From positions 26,730,951 through 26,794,950 of the forward strand of contig NC_085878.1 in NCBI RefSeq assembly GCF_034702125.1: DNA of 64,000 nt, given 5' to 3'. The DNA comes from Engraulis encrasicolus. Lineage: Eukaryota; Chordata; Actinopteri; Clupeiformes; Engraulidae. Below the pieces are notes generated by a model. It was not told the DNA's origin, made no database searches, and worked only from the letters and a program-made list of their open reading frames with translations. The number at the start of each line of letters is the position of its first letter. Positions within the stretch are counted from its first letter, which is position 1. The position numbers were made by a program, and so were the translations under genes. Below, one piece after another: positions 39,701-52,700 of this stretch.

Positions 39701-42700
39701 AAACACACATACACTACTGCTTGCAGGCCATATGTAGTAAACACAACCGCTTGCAGATCACTTTTGATTTCTTGTCGCCCATCCATTGTCAATGGACAGC
39801 TCCTTGAGAAATCCCTCGTCCCTTGTGCTGTCCTCCAGATATACTCTCTTATTGTGTAAGCTCTGCATGATGTGTGTGTCCTCTTCTGTATGTTTAATGC
39901 TGTGTGCCGGTGCTGCTCCCTCAGGACCTGGTGATGGACATCCTGAGAGTGCTGACCACTCCTGACCTGGAGGTGCGCAAGAAGACCCTGCAACTCGCCC
40001 TCGACCTCGTCTCCTCAAGGAACGTCGAAGAGGTGTGTGTGTGCGTGCGTGCGTGCGTGCGTGTGTGAGAGAGTGTGCGCGCATGCATGTTATTTGTCTG
40101 TGTGTGCTTTGATGAGTTCATGTAATGAGTCTGTCCTTCGACAACGCTAGTTTATTAACTTTTAGAATATTGCCGGTTTAAGTTTGTAATGTTTGGGAAA
40201 GTTTTTAGTACTTCTAAAGCACCACTAATTCTCCTTATTTGTAGTTGTATTAATTAATCGCTTCTGCTCCTTTTAAAACTTTAAAAGTGGTCATAATCAT
40301 CATAAACTGCTGTAATTACAATAAACCCGTGTTATTAATTAATCTCCTGTGTGTGCCCCTGCAGCTGGTCATCGTGTTGAAGAAGGAGGTGATCAAGACA
40401 AACAACGTGACGGAGCACGAGGACACTGATAAGTACCGTCAGCTGCTGGTGCGCACACTCCACTCCTGCAGCGTCCGCTTCCCAGACATGGCCGGCAACG
40501 TCATCCCCGTGGTAAGGACGCAGCAAAATAACACGCTTTCCGAATTCTTCGTTAGATACAGTGCTGACTTCCTCAAGGAAGTTGCAAAAGGGTTTTTACC
40601 CTAAAGATACAAATGGAGCGATTCCAGTAACAAAATAACTTTTACGACAATAAACAAATGCGTGGGTTATGGTGTAAATGCACAATACAGTATTTATGTA
40701 TGAGACAAAAAAAGACTTGCCTGTTTAACTAGCAGTCTAAGTTGGATAGAAAATAATGCAGTGCTGCTGATTCTGGACAGATTTTGCAGCAAGCCACTTA
40801 GGACTCTTATGCACATTATGGGAAACAGCACATTGTGTGTATGTGTGTGTGTTCGTGTTTGTGTGAGCGCGCGCGCGCGTTTGTGTGCGCGCGCGCGCAT
40901 TTATGCACACGCGTGTTCATGCGCACGTGTGTTCATGCGGCTGTCTGCCTGTCTATTCCAACAGCTGATGGAGTTCCTGAGTGACACTAACGAGGCAGCG
41001 GCTGCAGACGTGCTGGAGTTTGTGCGGGAGGCCATCCAGAGGTTCGACAACCTGCGGCCCCTCATCACCGAGAAGATGCTGGAGGTCTTCCACGCCATCA
41101 AGACCGTCAAGTAAGCTCTTATTTATTTATATACAGTGAACTCTATTTATGCAGATCTATGAACTACACTGCCCTACAATTTCAGAACGCAGTATAATTC
41201 AAAATGCCAAACTGAGAAAAAAGGCTTTAAAGTTTCCTTTCTGTCCACGCGACTGTGTTGGAGGTAAAGTGGTGATGACACTTCCATATAATACTTTTTT
41301 ATGGTGAAAATTTATGCACACAAGAAAAAAGCAAAAAAAACAACATTCTCATTACTTTTTAGCTGAAAAATCATTATACTGCGCTCTGTTGTGGTATTAC
41401 TGTCTACACCAAAACCACGGTGTCAATGGAGAAGTGCAGTATAATTCGCATTATACTGCGTTCTTGGCTAGTACCACGTAACCTCCTAAAACCAAAAAGC
41501 GCAGTATAATCAGTTTTTTGCGTTTTTTTCCGAAACGGGACCAAGTTGGGCCAAAAAATTTTAACACAAGAAAAAGAAGGTATTTTAAAGCCAATTTCCG
41601 GTCTAAACCCATTTTCGACCATTTTCAAGATACTGCGTTCTGATATTGTAGGGCAGTACAGTATAGAACATTATGGGATCCAAAATTCAGATTATTTTGA
41701 TTTCTTGACATGTAATTTGTATTGGCGTAAATTATCTACCACATATGCAAACCTCTTCTTCAAAATAGCTCATGTAAATATAGTGTACTCTTTATTTTCA
41801 AAGCAGCTAATGGGCTGTTAATGACGCTTCTAGCACATTATAATTACACATTAAACCTTTGCACAGGGCTGAAATTCACTTGCTCAATGAGGGTTAGCAG
41901 ATCAGAAATTGAGTTCTTGCTTTGTAATATTTATCCTATGATCTCAATGTTATTGTTGTAATGTACCGTGTTGTACTATGCTGTCATGGGGCCTATACTA
42001 CAAAGCTGGTTCAGGATAAGTTAAGGTTAAGGTAAGAGGTAAACCGTCTAATACAAGAACTTTCCTTCAGAATATGAGGACTTCAGGCTCTTCTATCAGA
42101 TGATTTACCTCTAAACTTAAAGTGATACTGTCCCATTTTTGGAAACAAGCTCATTTTACACCTCTCCTTGAGTTAAATGATTGAGTTTTACCTTTCTCCT
42201 ATACTTCCTGCCGTTCTCCTGCCGAGTACGGCAGTGCAAATTTTACCTCCAAGTTAGCAATTAACATTGAGTCCTATGAGACCAGCTGGCGGCTAACTGT
42301 TCTCATAGGACTCAATGTTAACTGCTAGCTTAGAGGTAAAATTTGCACTGCCATGCTCAGAGAACGGGTGAAAGTACATTAGAAAGGTATAACTCAATCA
42401 TTTAACTCAAGGAGAGGTGTAAAATAAGCTTTTTTCCAAAAATGGGACAGTATCACTTTAACCTTAAAGGGCAACTCCTGCCAATTTCAATGTGCTGTTG
42501 TATTGCTCACACTACCCTTGACTTGTCAGTAGCCGGTGACGGCGCATTTTTTGGCTCAGCCCTTTCCGAGCTATTCTAATGGGGGCAACTTTTGTTTACA
42601 TTTCAAAAAAACATTTTTATTTATTCCCAAAAACATCCAAAAGGTTATGCAACATCAGCAGACAGCTAGCGATACCTTTTGGGAAAATATTTGCAGTAGG

Positions 42701-45700
42701 CCTATGCTCATTTAAAAAAAAAAATTAAACAAAAGTTGCCCCCATTAGAATAGCTCATATCTCGGAAAGGGCTGGGCCAAAAACTGCGGCGTCACCGGCT
42801 ACTGACAAGTCAAGGGTAGCGTGAGCAATACAACAGCATGTTGAAATTGGCACGAGTTGCCCTTTAACTTATTCTGAACCAGTTTTGTAGTATAGGCCCA
42901 TGATGACCAGTCGTATGTTTCCCTCCTGTAGGATCTACAGGGGTGCTCTGTGGATCTTGGGAGAGTACTGCAGCAGCAAAGAGGACATCCAGAGTGTCAT
43001 GACAGAAGTGCGGCGGTCCCTCGGGGAGGTATGTCTAGTCAAGTTCTCTCTGATGCAGTGGCTTTATTACCTCCGCCAAGGAGGTAATGTTTTCAGTCGC
43101 ATTGGTTTGTTTGTCTGTCTGTCAGTAGGATAACTCCTAACAGTCATTACCTCCGTCAAGGAGGTTATGTTTCCGGTCGCGTTAGTTTGTTTGTCTGTCA
43201 GCAGGAAAACTCAAAAAGTTATGAAGGGATTTTGATGAAATTTTGTGGAGTGGACAAAAGTGATACAAGATTTTTTTTTTTAAGGGCCAAAACATACCAA
43301 GGCGGAATGGAATGGTCGCCGGACAAACGCAGTCTTTCTGCTTAGTTTCGGCCGGTGTGTTTTTCTCTGCCTTTCACACTGACAGCGTCGGCGTGCGCGG
43401 CCAGTCCTGTTAAAAAAAAAAACCCACAGCTAAAGCTAGCGTGCTACTTTGCCATTCATTTGAATGAGACACCGCCGGTCGCCAGCGTGAAAAATACGCT
43501 CGAGTTCTATTTTCCAAATGCAGCGCGGAGCCGGCTCCCGCGCCGCTGACGCCCGACTACCACCGGTTGGTGTGTAAGGACAGATATGTTTCAATGTATT
43601 TTCACAGACGCCGGTAAAAAACGTGGCCGTTCCGCGACGCTTTACCGCCCTGGTGTGTAAGACCCCTAAAGATTCGTCACAATTGCAGGATTTGGCAAAT
43701 TTTGACTTTCCAGTTTTTGATAAAAACCAAGGCAGAGGATGTTTAACATAGTCAAATGTGCTATCAAGCTGCTTCCTTGGCAGAGGTCTGCACTCTCTTG
43801 AGTGCATCTCTAGTTTGATATGTTTTTTGGGTAGGCTTTTTGTTATCGAGATTTTAAATTCGCACCTTCCTACAGTTTTTCTTCTTTTTTTTTACTCCAG
43901 TGGTTACTGTTCCAATTTTTATATGCAGCATCTATAGCCTGGGAAATCCCATGCTGCTTTGCCCAATCGTTCCGATCTGAAAGACAGTGGATACTTGTCT
44001 CAAAGCACTAACCTGAGTTAGGGATGCAATCTGAGAGTGAGGAGGGGTGGAAAGAAGATGACACATACTGTCACAAATGGAAGCTTGCAGTTTGTTTGAA
44101 CAAAACTGATAAGATTGGCTATGGTCTACGTATACGGCCAATAAACGGCTGTTAGCAATCATAAACCACACCTCCCCTACGAGAAATTCAGTAGGCAGTC
44201 TCCAGACCGTATCTCGCTTGTGATATGGTCTGGTCTGAACCAGGCCTATATTTCTATGGATGCTGTTTCAGATATTTGCACCACAAACTCCAGCCGCTGC
44301 TACTGCTCTTATCGTCTTTCTATTGGTCTTTTCAGATCCCCATCGTGGAGAACGAGATCAAGAAGGAGGCGGGGGAGGTGAAGCCAGAGGAGGAGGTGAG
44401 CGCCGCTCCTGCCGCGAAGCTGGTCACAGAGATGGGCACCTACGTCACGCAGAGCGCACTCAGCTCCTCGCGGCCCTCCAAGAAAGAAGAGGACAGGTAC
44501 TGTGGCAACCTCAATTGATATGCCAGTATGTGCCTAAGAAGAACTTGCTTGAGTTTCTGGGCTGGGTTTCTTTGGAATGACCAAATGGAGAATGGTTGGT
44601 TAAAATTACCTACAGTATAGCGGCATAAAGAGCAAACACATTACCATCAAGTCCCATGAAATCCCTGTATCACCAGGATCAGTATTGATTTTGGCTAGCA
44701 GATAAAAACTCATGTAAATTTCACTGTCTTGTTTATGTAACCTTTTCATTGCCTGTGTTGTAGGCCCCCTCTAAGAGGCTTCCTCATGGACGGAGACTTC
44801 TTCGTTGCTGCCTCTCTGGCCACCACCCTCACCAAAGTCGCCCTAAGATACGTGGCCATCGTCCCAGACAAGAAGAGGCAGAACGTGAGTTATTATTAGT
44901 AATTTATTTCAGTATATCTGTCCTATTCATGATGTTGATCATGGCCACCATCTTGCAGCATAACAGCATCTTTGTTGTTTTCTTTTCTCAGTTGATGCCA
45001 CATTTGATAAAAAAAATCACATGCATCCTTGCCTGATTAACTTTTTTAGTCATGTACAATAACTGTATACACCGGACGGCCCATCAGGTGGTCTGTCGGA
45101 CGGAAACCGCTTTGCTTTCTCCACTAGTCATTTGTGGCCGAGTCCATGGCCGCCATCCTACACCTGGGGGTTACCTTGTTGTAGTTGTTTCTGGTTTTAG
45201 TTATGCGCCCTTACCTGACTTTCTTTTCCCCAGTCCCTCCGTTTCACTTTAGTCATTTGTGGCTGAGTCCTTATTGCACCATAACAGCATTATGTATGCA
45301 TCCTGGCCTGATTAGCTTCTCTAGTCATGTACAACAACTGCATAGACAGGTCGGCCCATCGGGTGCTCTGCCGGAAACCTCTTTGTTTTCTCCACTAGTC
45401 GTGTTGATCATGGCCACCATCTTACACCGGGGCTTTACCTTGTTGTAGTTGTTTGTAGTTTTTTAGTTATGCGCCCTTGCCTGACTGCCTTCCTCCCTCC
45501 CTCTGTTTCTCTGCAGTCGTTTGTGGCTGAGTCCATGTTGATCATGGCCACCATCCTGCACCTGGGCAAGTCCTCACTGCCCAAGAAGCCCATCACGGAC
45601 GACGACGTGGACCGCATCTCGCTCTGCCTGAAGGTGCTGTCCGAGCTATCGCCCCTCATGAACGACATCTTCAACACAGAGTGCCGCAAGTCCCTCTCAC

Positions 45701-45758
45701 ACATGCTGGCCGTCAGGCTGGAGGAGGAGAAACTCTCGCAGAAGGTAAGAGAGAGGGA

Positions 45759-45857
<99 letters not shown>

Positions 45858-48800
45858 GCGCGCGCTACCATGCTGGGGAAGAGAAGCTTTCCCATTTCTT
45901 ATAGTCCTACCACTATTTAGGGCTTTGTCACTGTTTTGTGTGAAAATAGTGCTGTATAAATTCATTTACATACTAAATGAATGTCCACAATAGTCACCTG
46001 TTTTGATTCTTTTCTGACTCTGATTCCAACTTCTCCTTCATTGTTTTGTCTATGAAAAGTATGAAAATGTAAATTAAGTTTACTTTACTTGCCCACCCAC
46101 AGAAAGAGTCGGAGAAGCGCAATGTGATCGTGCAGGCGGACGACCCCATCTCCTTCATGCAGCTGACGGCCAAGAACGAGATGACGTCTAAAGAGGACCA
46201 GTTCCAGCTCAGCCTGCTCGCCGCCATGGGCAACACGCAACGCAAGGAGGCCGCCGACCCCCTGGCCTCCAAACTCAACAAGGTCAGTCAAGGTCACATG
46301 ACCTCCGCATGACCTTAGAGGCCAATCTTACGTTATCGGGCTGAAATTTGGACTGTAGTGTTCCTGAGAACAGTATTTGGCGATGTTGTGTAATACAACA
46401 AACTCTACATTTGACATTACATTTTAAAAAATCTGGAGAAATGGAAAGGAAAAATACATTGAATTTGTTGCACACCATTACCTGTTTTGCCATTTTTTTT
46501 TTCAATAGGGTTAATTCCAGGTCAAATACAGTTTTGAAGTATTATTTCTTTTTGGGTGCTTTGTCACATTCCACCACAAGCAGACACCAAGCTGCAGTGC
46601 AGTTTTGGATTGGACCACCAGAGGGTAGTGGTGCTCTGTAGATGGACACAAGCAGACAAGCATAGGCCAGAATGGCCTTTAATAATAGACGGTCTCTGAA
46701 ATATCCATGGCCCTCTTAAATCCATTTCATTATGCAGACATGAATATTCAGGGGGATTGGCAAGAGCATCTGGGGGGCAAGGTTATGTGCACTTCGGTGT
46801 GCCTCAAAAGTGGAATGGGGGAAGAAATCCATAAAAAACATCACCGCTCAAGGATTTATGGCTGTTAAATTTACAACTGCTCTCTGCTCTTCTTTCAGGT
46901 CACTCAGCTGACGGGCTTCTCGGATCCGGTGTATGCGGAGGCGTATGTTCACGTTAACCAGTACGACATCGTGCTGGACGTACTGGTGGTCAACCAGACC
47001 AGTGACACTTTACAGAACTGCACCCTGGAGCTCGCTACACTGGGTATTGCAGCATTTTTACAACACTGCATGGTGATCTTGTCATTATATTTAGGGTCAT
47101 AGTTGTCTGGAATTTAATGGAGAGAGACTGAAAATTGTAAATTGGTTGAGTAATAATTATTGTGATTTCTGTGTGCAAATATTACAGAATCATAGTCCCT
47201 GTTATTGTCAAAGTTCACTTACATTTGCGAAGATGCCGTGCTTTACGTTCAGCATATAATAAACATGCAATGGCACAGAATGTGATAAAAACTACAACAG
47301 ACAAATGGTTGATTCAGATTCCATTCAAATGCCACCGTTGTGTGTGTTCTCTAGGTGACCTGAAGCTGGTGGAGAAGCCTTCTCCACTCACTCTCGCCCC
47401 CCACGACTTCGCCAACATCAAGGCCAACGTCAAGGTTGCATCCACAGAAAACGGCATCATATTCGGAAACATAGGTACAGATTTCCTCCCTTCCTTTACA
47501 GTGGTGGAGACGTAGCCAGTCCTGTTTTACAGTTAGGCCCATATATATTTGGACATCATTTTCTTATTTTTGTTCTATACACCTCTCCAATGGATTGGAA
47601 ATTTAACAAACAAGATATACTATGACTTTCATCTTTTATATGAGGGTATATGCATCCAAATCGGGGGAATGTTTGAAGGGATCAAAAGTAATCACTATTG
47701 TTAAGCGTGGCTTATCGGGATTATCAGCCCGATTCTCGGTTGAAAAGCCGCCTTACGACAATCGCTGGAACGTTACCCCCCAGGGCTCTAAATTAACACA
47801 CGCCAACCCGCCAAACACGGGTGAAAATTAATTTTGGCCGGTGGAAAAAAATACCTACCCGCCCATTTGACTAGTAGCGCACGAGTAGCCTAGTAAATTG
47901 TGAACGGTAAACGGCTGCTTGTATGACAACGATACGGTGAGATTTCCTACATTACCCATAAACACTCCCGTCATGACCCCACCCCACCGTGAGCGTTCCG
48001 AAGCAGCAGCCACTCCGTGCTGCTGTTGCGCGCGCCAGGACAGAAAGCATTTCAGAGCTCCGGTGCGCTCACACTATTTTGACAGGCAACTCTCCCCTGC
48101 TCGTGTCGCTTTCGCTCCACCACTTTTAACGTCATTATTAGGCCTACTGTTACTATTAGCATTCGCCGACACCGACACACCTTGCTCTAACAGGCTGACT
48201 TTTTAAGCTGCGAGGACCTGACCGAAGACTTTCAATAACAGGAGTGTTGTGGAACGAAATAGCGACAAGTGCAGAGGAGGAGAACGGGCTGTCAGAGTAG
48301 TGTGAGCGTAGCTGTCAGTTGTCTTCTGAAATGTTATAAGCCCTGGCGCAACTAAGTTGGAAAGCCCACGCCATCGGAAAGAAGGGCAGACCTTATGCCC
48401 GTGCGAGTAGGCTACGTGCGCTATGGAAGTAACAAAGGGAGCGAACATTTCCGTGATATTATTTGCTTTTAGTTAAACATAGCGTGGGCTTCTTGTTATT
48501 TTGTTGCGCATGGTAGAGAAGAGCTCCTGGAGGAAATAATGGTGCCTATAGCATCATATTGTAGGCCACATAAACACACAATAGGCACACACGACATCAT
48601 ATCCATTATTGCACAACGTGTGTGTGTGTGTGTTGACCTCTCCTCTCCTCCTCTTCTTTTCCTCTCATCTCTTCTCCCTCCTTGGAGTGTGAGGTTTTGT
48701 AGTGTTTGGCTGTGTGTTTGGTTTAAAGGTCTGTTGTGTGTGTGGCTGGTGATTCATTGTTTTCAGAGGTAAAAATAAGGTAAAAATAAAGCAGAAGTTT

Positions 48801-48890
48801 AAAAAGTATATATAATATGCTTATTATAGACCTAGTATGTAGGCCTATACAGTAGTGTTTATGTGTTGTGGAAATTTGAATAAAATAACC

Positions 48891-48945
<55 letters not shown>

Positions 48946-49662
48946 CACAACTAGCCTAACGCATAGCCTATTTTGGCAAGATTAAAAAATGGCTAGTTGA
49001 ACTTCTGTTTGGCTGGTAAGAAAAAATGTCTACTAGCCAAATTGGCTGGTGGTGGAAAAAGTTAATTTAGAGCCCTGGTTACCCCCCAGGACCATCGCAA
49101 GCGATTGTCGGGAAAGATTTCCTTGCCGTGGCCGACGTTCTAAGATAGAACTTCTGCAGCTCAAAGAGTCGCCAATCGCAAATCGTAGAAATCAAACTGT
49201 GTTTGATATTTGCGACTGAAAATAGAACGTCGGGCATTGTCTCGTGGTTGCGAGCAGGGATAAGATTGACAGTTGCTGATTCTCTTCTAGTGTGCGGTGC
49301 ACCCCGACGCCAAAATCGGACACACAATCGCTAGTCGTGTAGTTTGAGTCTGGCTTTAGAGTATTTTTACTGGTAAGTATCCTTATCATCTTTGTTCTAG
49401 TGCTGGTCTTGTTTTCATTGCTCTGACCTTGTGTATGTGTGTGTGTGTGTGTTTGTAGTGTATGACGTGTCGGGGGCAGCGAGTGACAGGAACTGCGTGG
49501 TGTTGAGTGATATCCACATCGACATCATGGATTACATCCAGCCAGCATCCTGCACCGACGCAGAGTTCAGACAGATGTGGGCCGAGTTTGAATGGGAGAA
49601 CAAGGTACAGGACCTGTGTGTGTGTGTGCGTGTGTGTGTGTGTGCGTGCGTGTGCGTGTGTG

Positions 49663-49714
<52 letters not shown>

Positions 49715-52700
49715 TCTGTCTGGCTGTCTCTGTTGGCATTCACTTTAGGCCCGGAACATGCTTGCCGCAGGATATGCAGGACGAGCGTGTTGCTATGCGT
49801 ATTTTATGCTATTTCGTGAGGGGTAAGACGCCTAATATAAGGCACACAGATGTGTGCTACAGTGCAGTATTGACACGCCAGCGAGGGGTGATCTTCTGAA
49901 CTTCCATGTTGAGGTCACGGTAGGGTCAGGCAATGGTGGAAAATATTAATGAGAGCCCCTTTTGGCTATCTGACATGATACCTTCAGAAAGGATAGCACA
50001 TACATAGTGCTCTGAGCACTCACTGGCACATGGTTACATGCGCAATTGAAGTCACCCAGCAAGCATACCCTGTGAGACTGTGAGAAAGTGTGTGTCCCAA
50101 ATGTTTGCTTGTTTACACTGCATAATGCACTGCATGAGGTGTAAAGTTATCTTGTTTTGAGTAAAGTGCTCCATGATCAAGTGAACAAGTGAATATTTTG
50201 GATTCCACTCCGTGTGTGAGTGTGCGTGTTGCGTGTCTGTCTGTGTGCGTGCGTTTGAGGCACCCCATGAATCAGCAGAGGAAACTGTTATCCTTTGTTA
50301 GTGTGGGAAGACAAAGCCTGTATTCTCTGTACTGCACTGCCTGCTCCATTCACATGAGCCCGACTGCTGACAGCTCCACTGCTTGAATGCAGTAGTAGAC
50401 TGGTAGAGTAGAGGGCAGTAATTCGGTGGTATAGTGCTGGATTGGAAACGTGGTGTAGTGGTGGTACAGTGGGTTATCAATGCAATAGTTGATTAGTAGA
50501 CTGGTGGAGTCCCGAGTAGACCGATGAAACGTTCAAGTGCAATGGCAGATTGAAAGGAATTTTGGCTGCAAATTCTGGCCCAAACAGCCCAAAATTTAGA
50601 CTACCGTATATATAGTAGTACTGCACATATAATAATAAAAAATGAAATGCAAATTGGTAGAGTGTTGTGTATTGACATTCCTCCTCTTTCTGCTCTTAAT
50701 CCTCCTCACCCTCCTCCTCTTACTACATTTCCTCCTTATCCTCCTCCCTCCTATTCCTACTATTCCTCCTCCTACCACATTTTCTTGTCCTCCTCCTCCC
50801 CGTCTTCCTCCTCCTCCTCCTCCTCCTCCTCGTCTTCCTCCTCCTCCTCCTCCTCCTCGTCTTCCTCCTCCTCCTCCTCCTCCTCCTCCTCCTCCTCCTC
50901 CTCCGCTGCAGGTGACGGTGAACACTAACATCACAGAGCTGAACGAGTACCTGATGCACATCCTCAGCTCCACCAACATGAAGTGCCTGACCCCTGAGAA
51001 GGTGATGCCTATCAATGATGTACGACTATATCAAACGCATTCACACCACACTGTTCTGTGCATTATGGCTGAGTGTTGTTAGCAATTTAGGAACATTTAC
51101 TTTGTCCTTAAATTAACAGAAAAGTTATTTTCCATTATGTTCATTACAATACATCATCATGTTCATTAACAGTTACGGCTACAGTATTACTTTTTAATAA
51201 CATCCATACTTGTATGGTAAAGCATAACACACACACACCAAAAAAAAACGTTTTTTCTTTAAATTCATGTTTATGTTCATCTTTTAAACATTTATTTCAG
51301 TTGACACTCAGCTGTACAGTATACCACCAGTATCAGTGTTGCCTAGCTCATTGTTGTGTTTCTTGTTGTTGTTTGTGTTGACGTCAGGCCCTGTCGGGCA
51401 TCTGTGGGTTCATGGCTGCCAACCTGTACGCTCGCTCCATATTCGGGGAGGATGCCCTGGCTAACGTGAGCATTGAGAAGCCCCTCCACCTGGGCCCAGA
51501 CGCACCTGTCAACGGACACATCCGCATCCGCGCCAAGAGCCAGGTGAGGGCTCAGTAGTGCCGCAGTAGTGGCTCCAGTAGAAGCTGGTTCAGTAGTAAA
51601 CCAGGTTTAAGTTAACCTTATGGGAGGTACATGGTTTAATACAAGAGCCAAAAGTCCTCATTTCTTAAATAAAGGATACCTGCAGGTAGGGATGTAAATC
51701 ACAGCCTTCATGACAATACGATATGGTATCGATTTCTTAAATCAGGGATTCGATTTTTTTCGATACTTAGGAATTCCCCACGATATGATACGATTTCCAA
51801 TTACTTTTCCACTACTATTGTGTTACGGAGCTAGGGCATTGCACAGGGGGCAGCGATTCGATTCTTTTCGATTCTTAAGAATGCCCCACGATACGATCCG
51901 ATTCGATTAAATCGCCGGCCGATACTTCCGATACATCGATACATTTCGATTTTATTTACATCCCTACCTGCAGGTACATCTATTAGCACGTTTGCCACTT
52001 CCTATAGGTTAACTAGGCCTGGTTTATCATTCAACCATGTTCTGGACCCCGTTTCACAAAAGGGTCATTTCACGTGAAATCAGACACTTTGGGACCCGAC
52101 CGACCCGGATTTCAATCATACTTGGTGTGCCTTTTTAGTAGCAAGGTAGCACCCCAGAACTGCATTGGTTTGAATCTGACACTTATATTAAGGGAGAAAC
52201 AGACTAGGAAAGGTTCACATGTGAGGGTAGGACACTATACATTCAGCCTTGAATATATCAGTCAGTGTTAGTCACAAAAAGATGCCTGTGGTATTGTTTG
52301 AAAGCTCTTTTCTGGCTCTACATATTACACAATCAGCTTGGAATACAACAACTCTCAGAATATGAATTATGATAAATTGAAAAATTAAAAATTGAATATC
52401 TAAAAAAACTATATTTTAAAATGGCCAGTTCCTTGTCCAAACGTAGCCGGCAATGTCATTAGCAACACCTCAAATGCTGGTGTTCGGTTCTTTATTCATT
52501 TCAGAGAGAATTTGACTCACAAATATGGCATCATACAGACCACTTACTAATAATATGGTATACCATAGTAGCATCACATGACAAAACAAAAACAAAACAA
52601 AAATGGTCAGTTTCCATGGTCCCAGGTTTCAGAAACTAAGGCAGATGTCCATTTATACACACCAAATGATGATATGTGAATGTTTGAACATTCCTTCTCT

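Larger units (their letters stand above)
41988..42899. mobile_element. MITE holding two further MITEs, next to a copb1 acceptor
   Basis: GGGCCTATACTACAAAGCTG and the mirrored CAGTTTTGTAGTATAGGCCC are the outer ends. Two separate TTAA-flanked palindromic elements are inserted inside. The right end lies 32 bases before copb1 exon 11 (start 42932). Confidence 0.85.

Noticed and set aside
45052..45448. A true additional copb1 coding exon in intron 13
   Set aside because: The exon-like fragments are partial and followed by stops, while the 21 chosen exons already give the full 953-residue protein.
47919..48206. A 95-codon open frame in copb1 intron 17
   Set aside because: It lies inside a hAT-type element, shows no recognisable domain, and has the composition of CpG-rich non-coding DNA.
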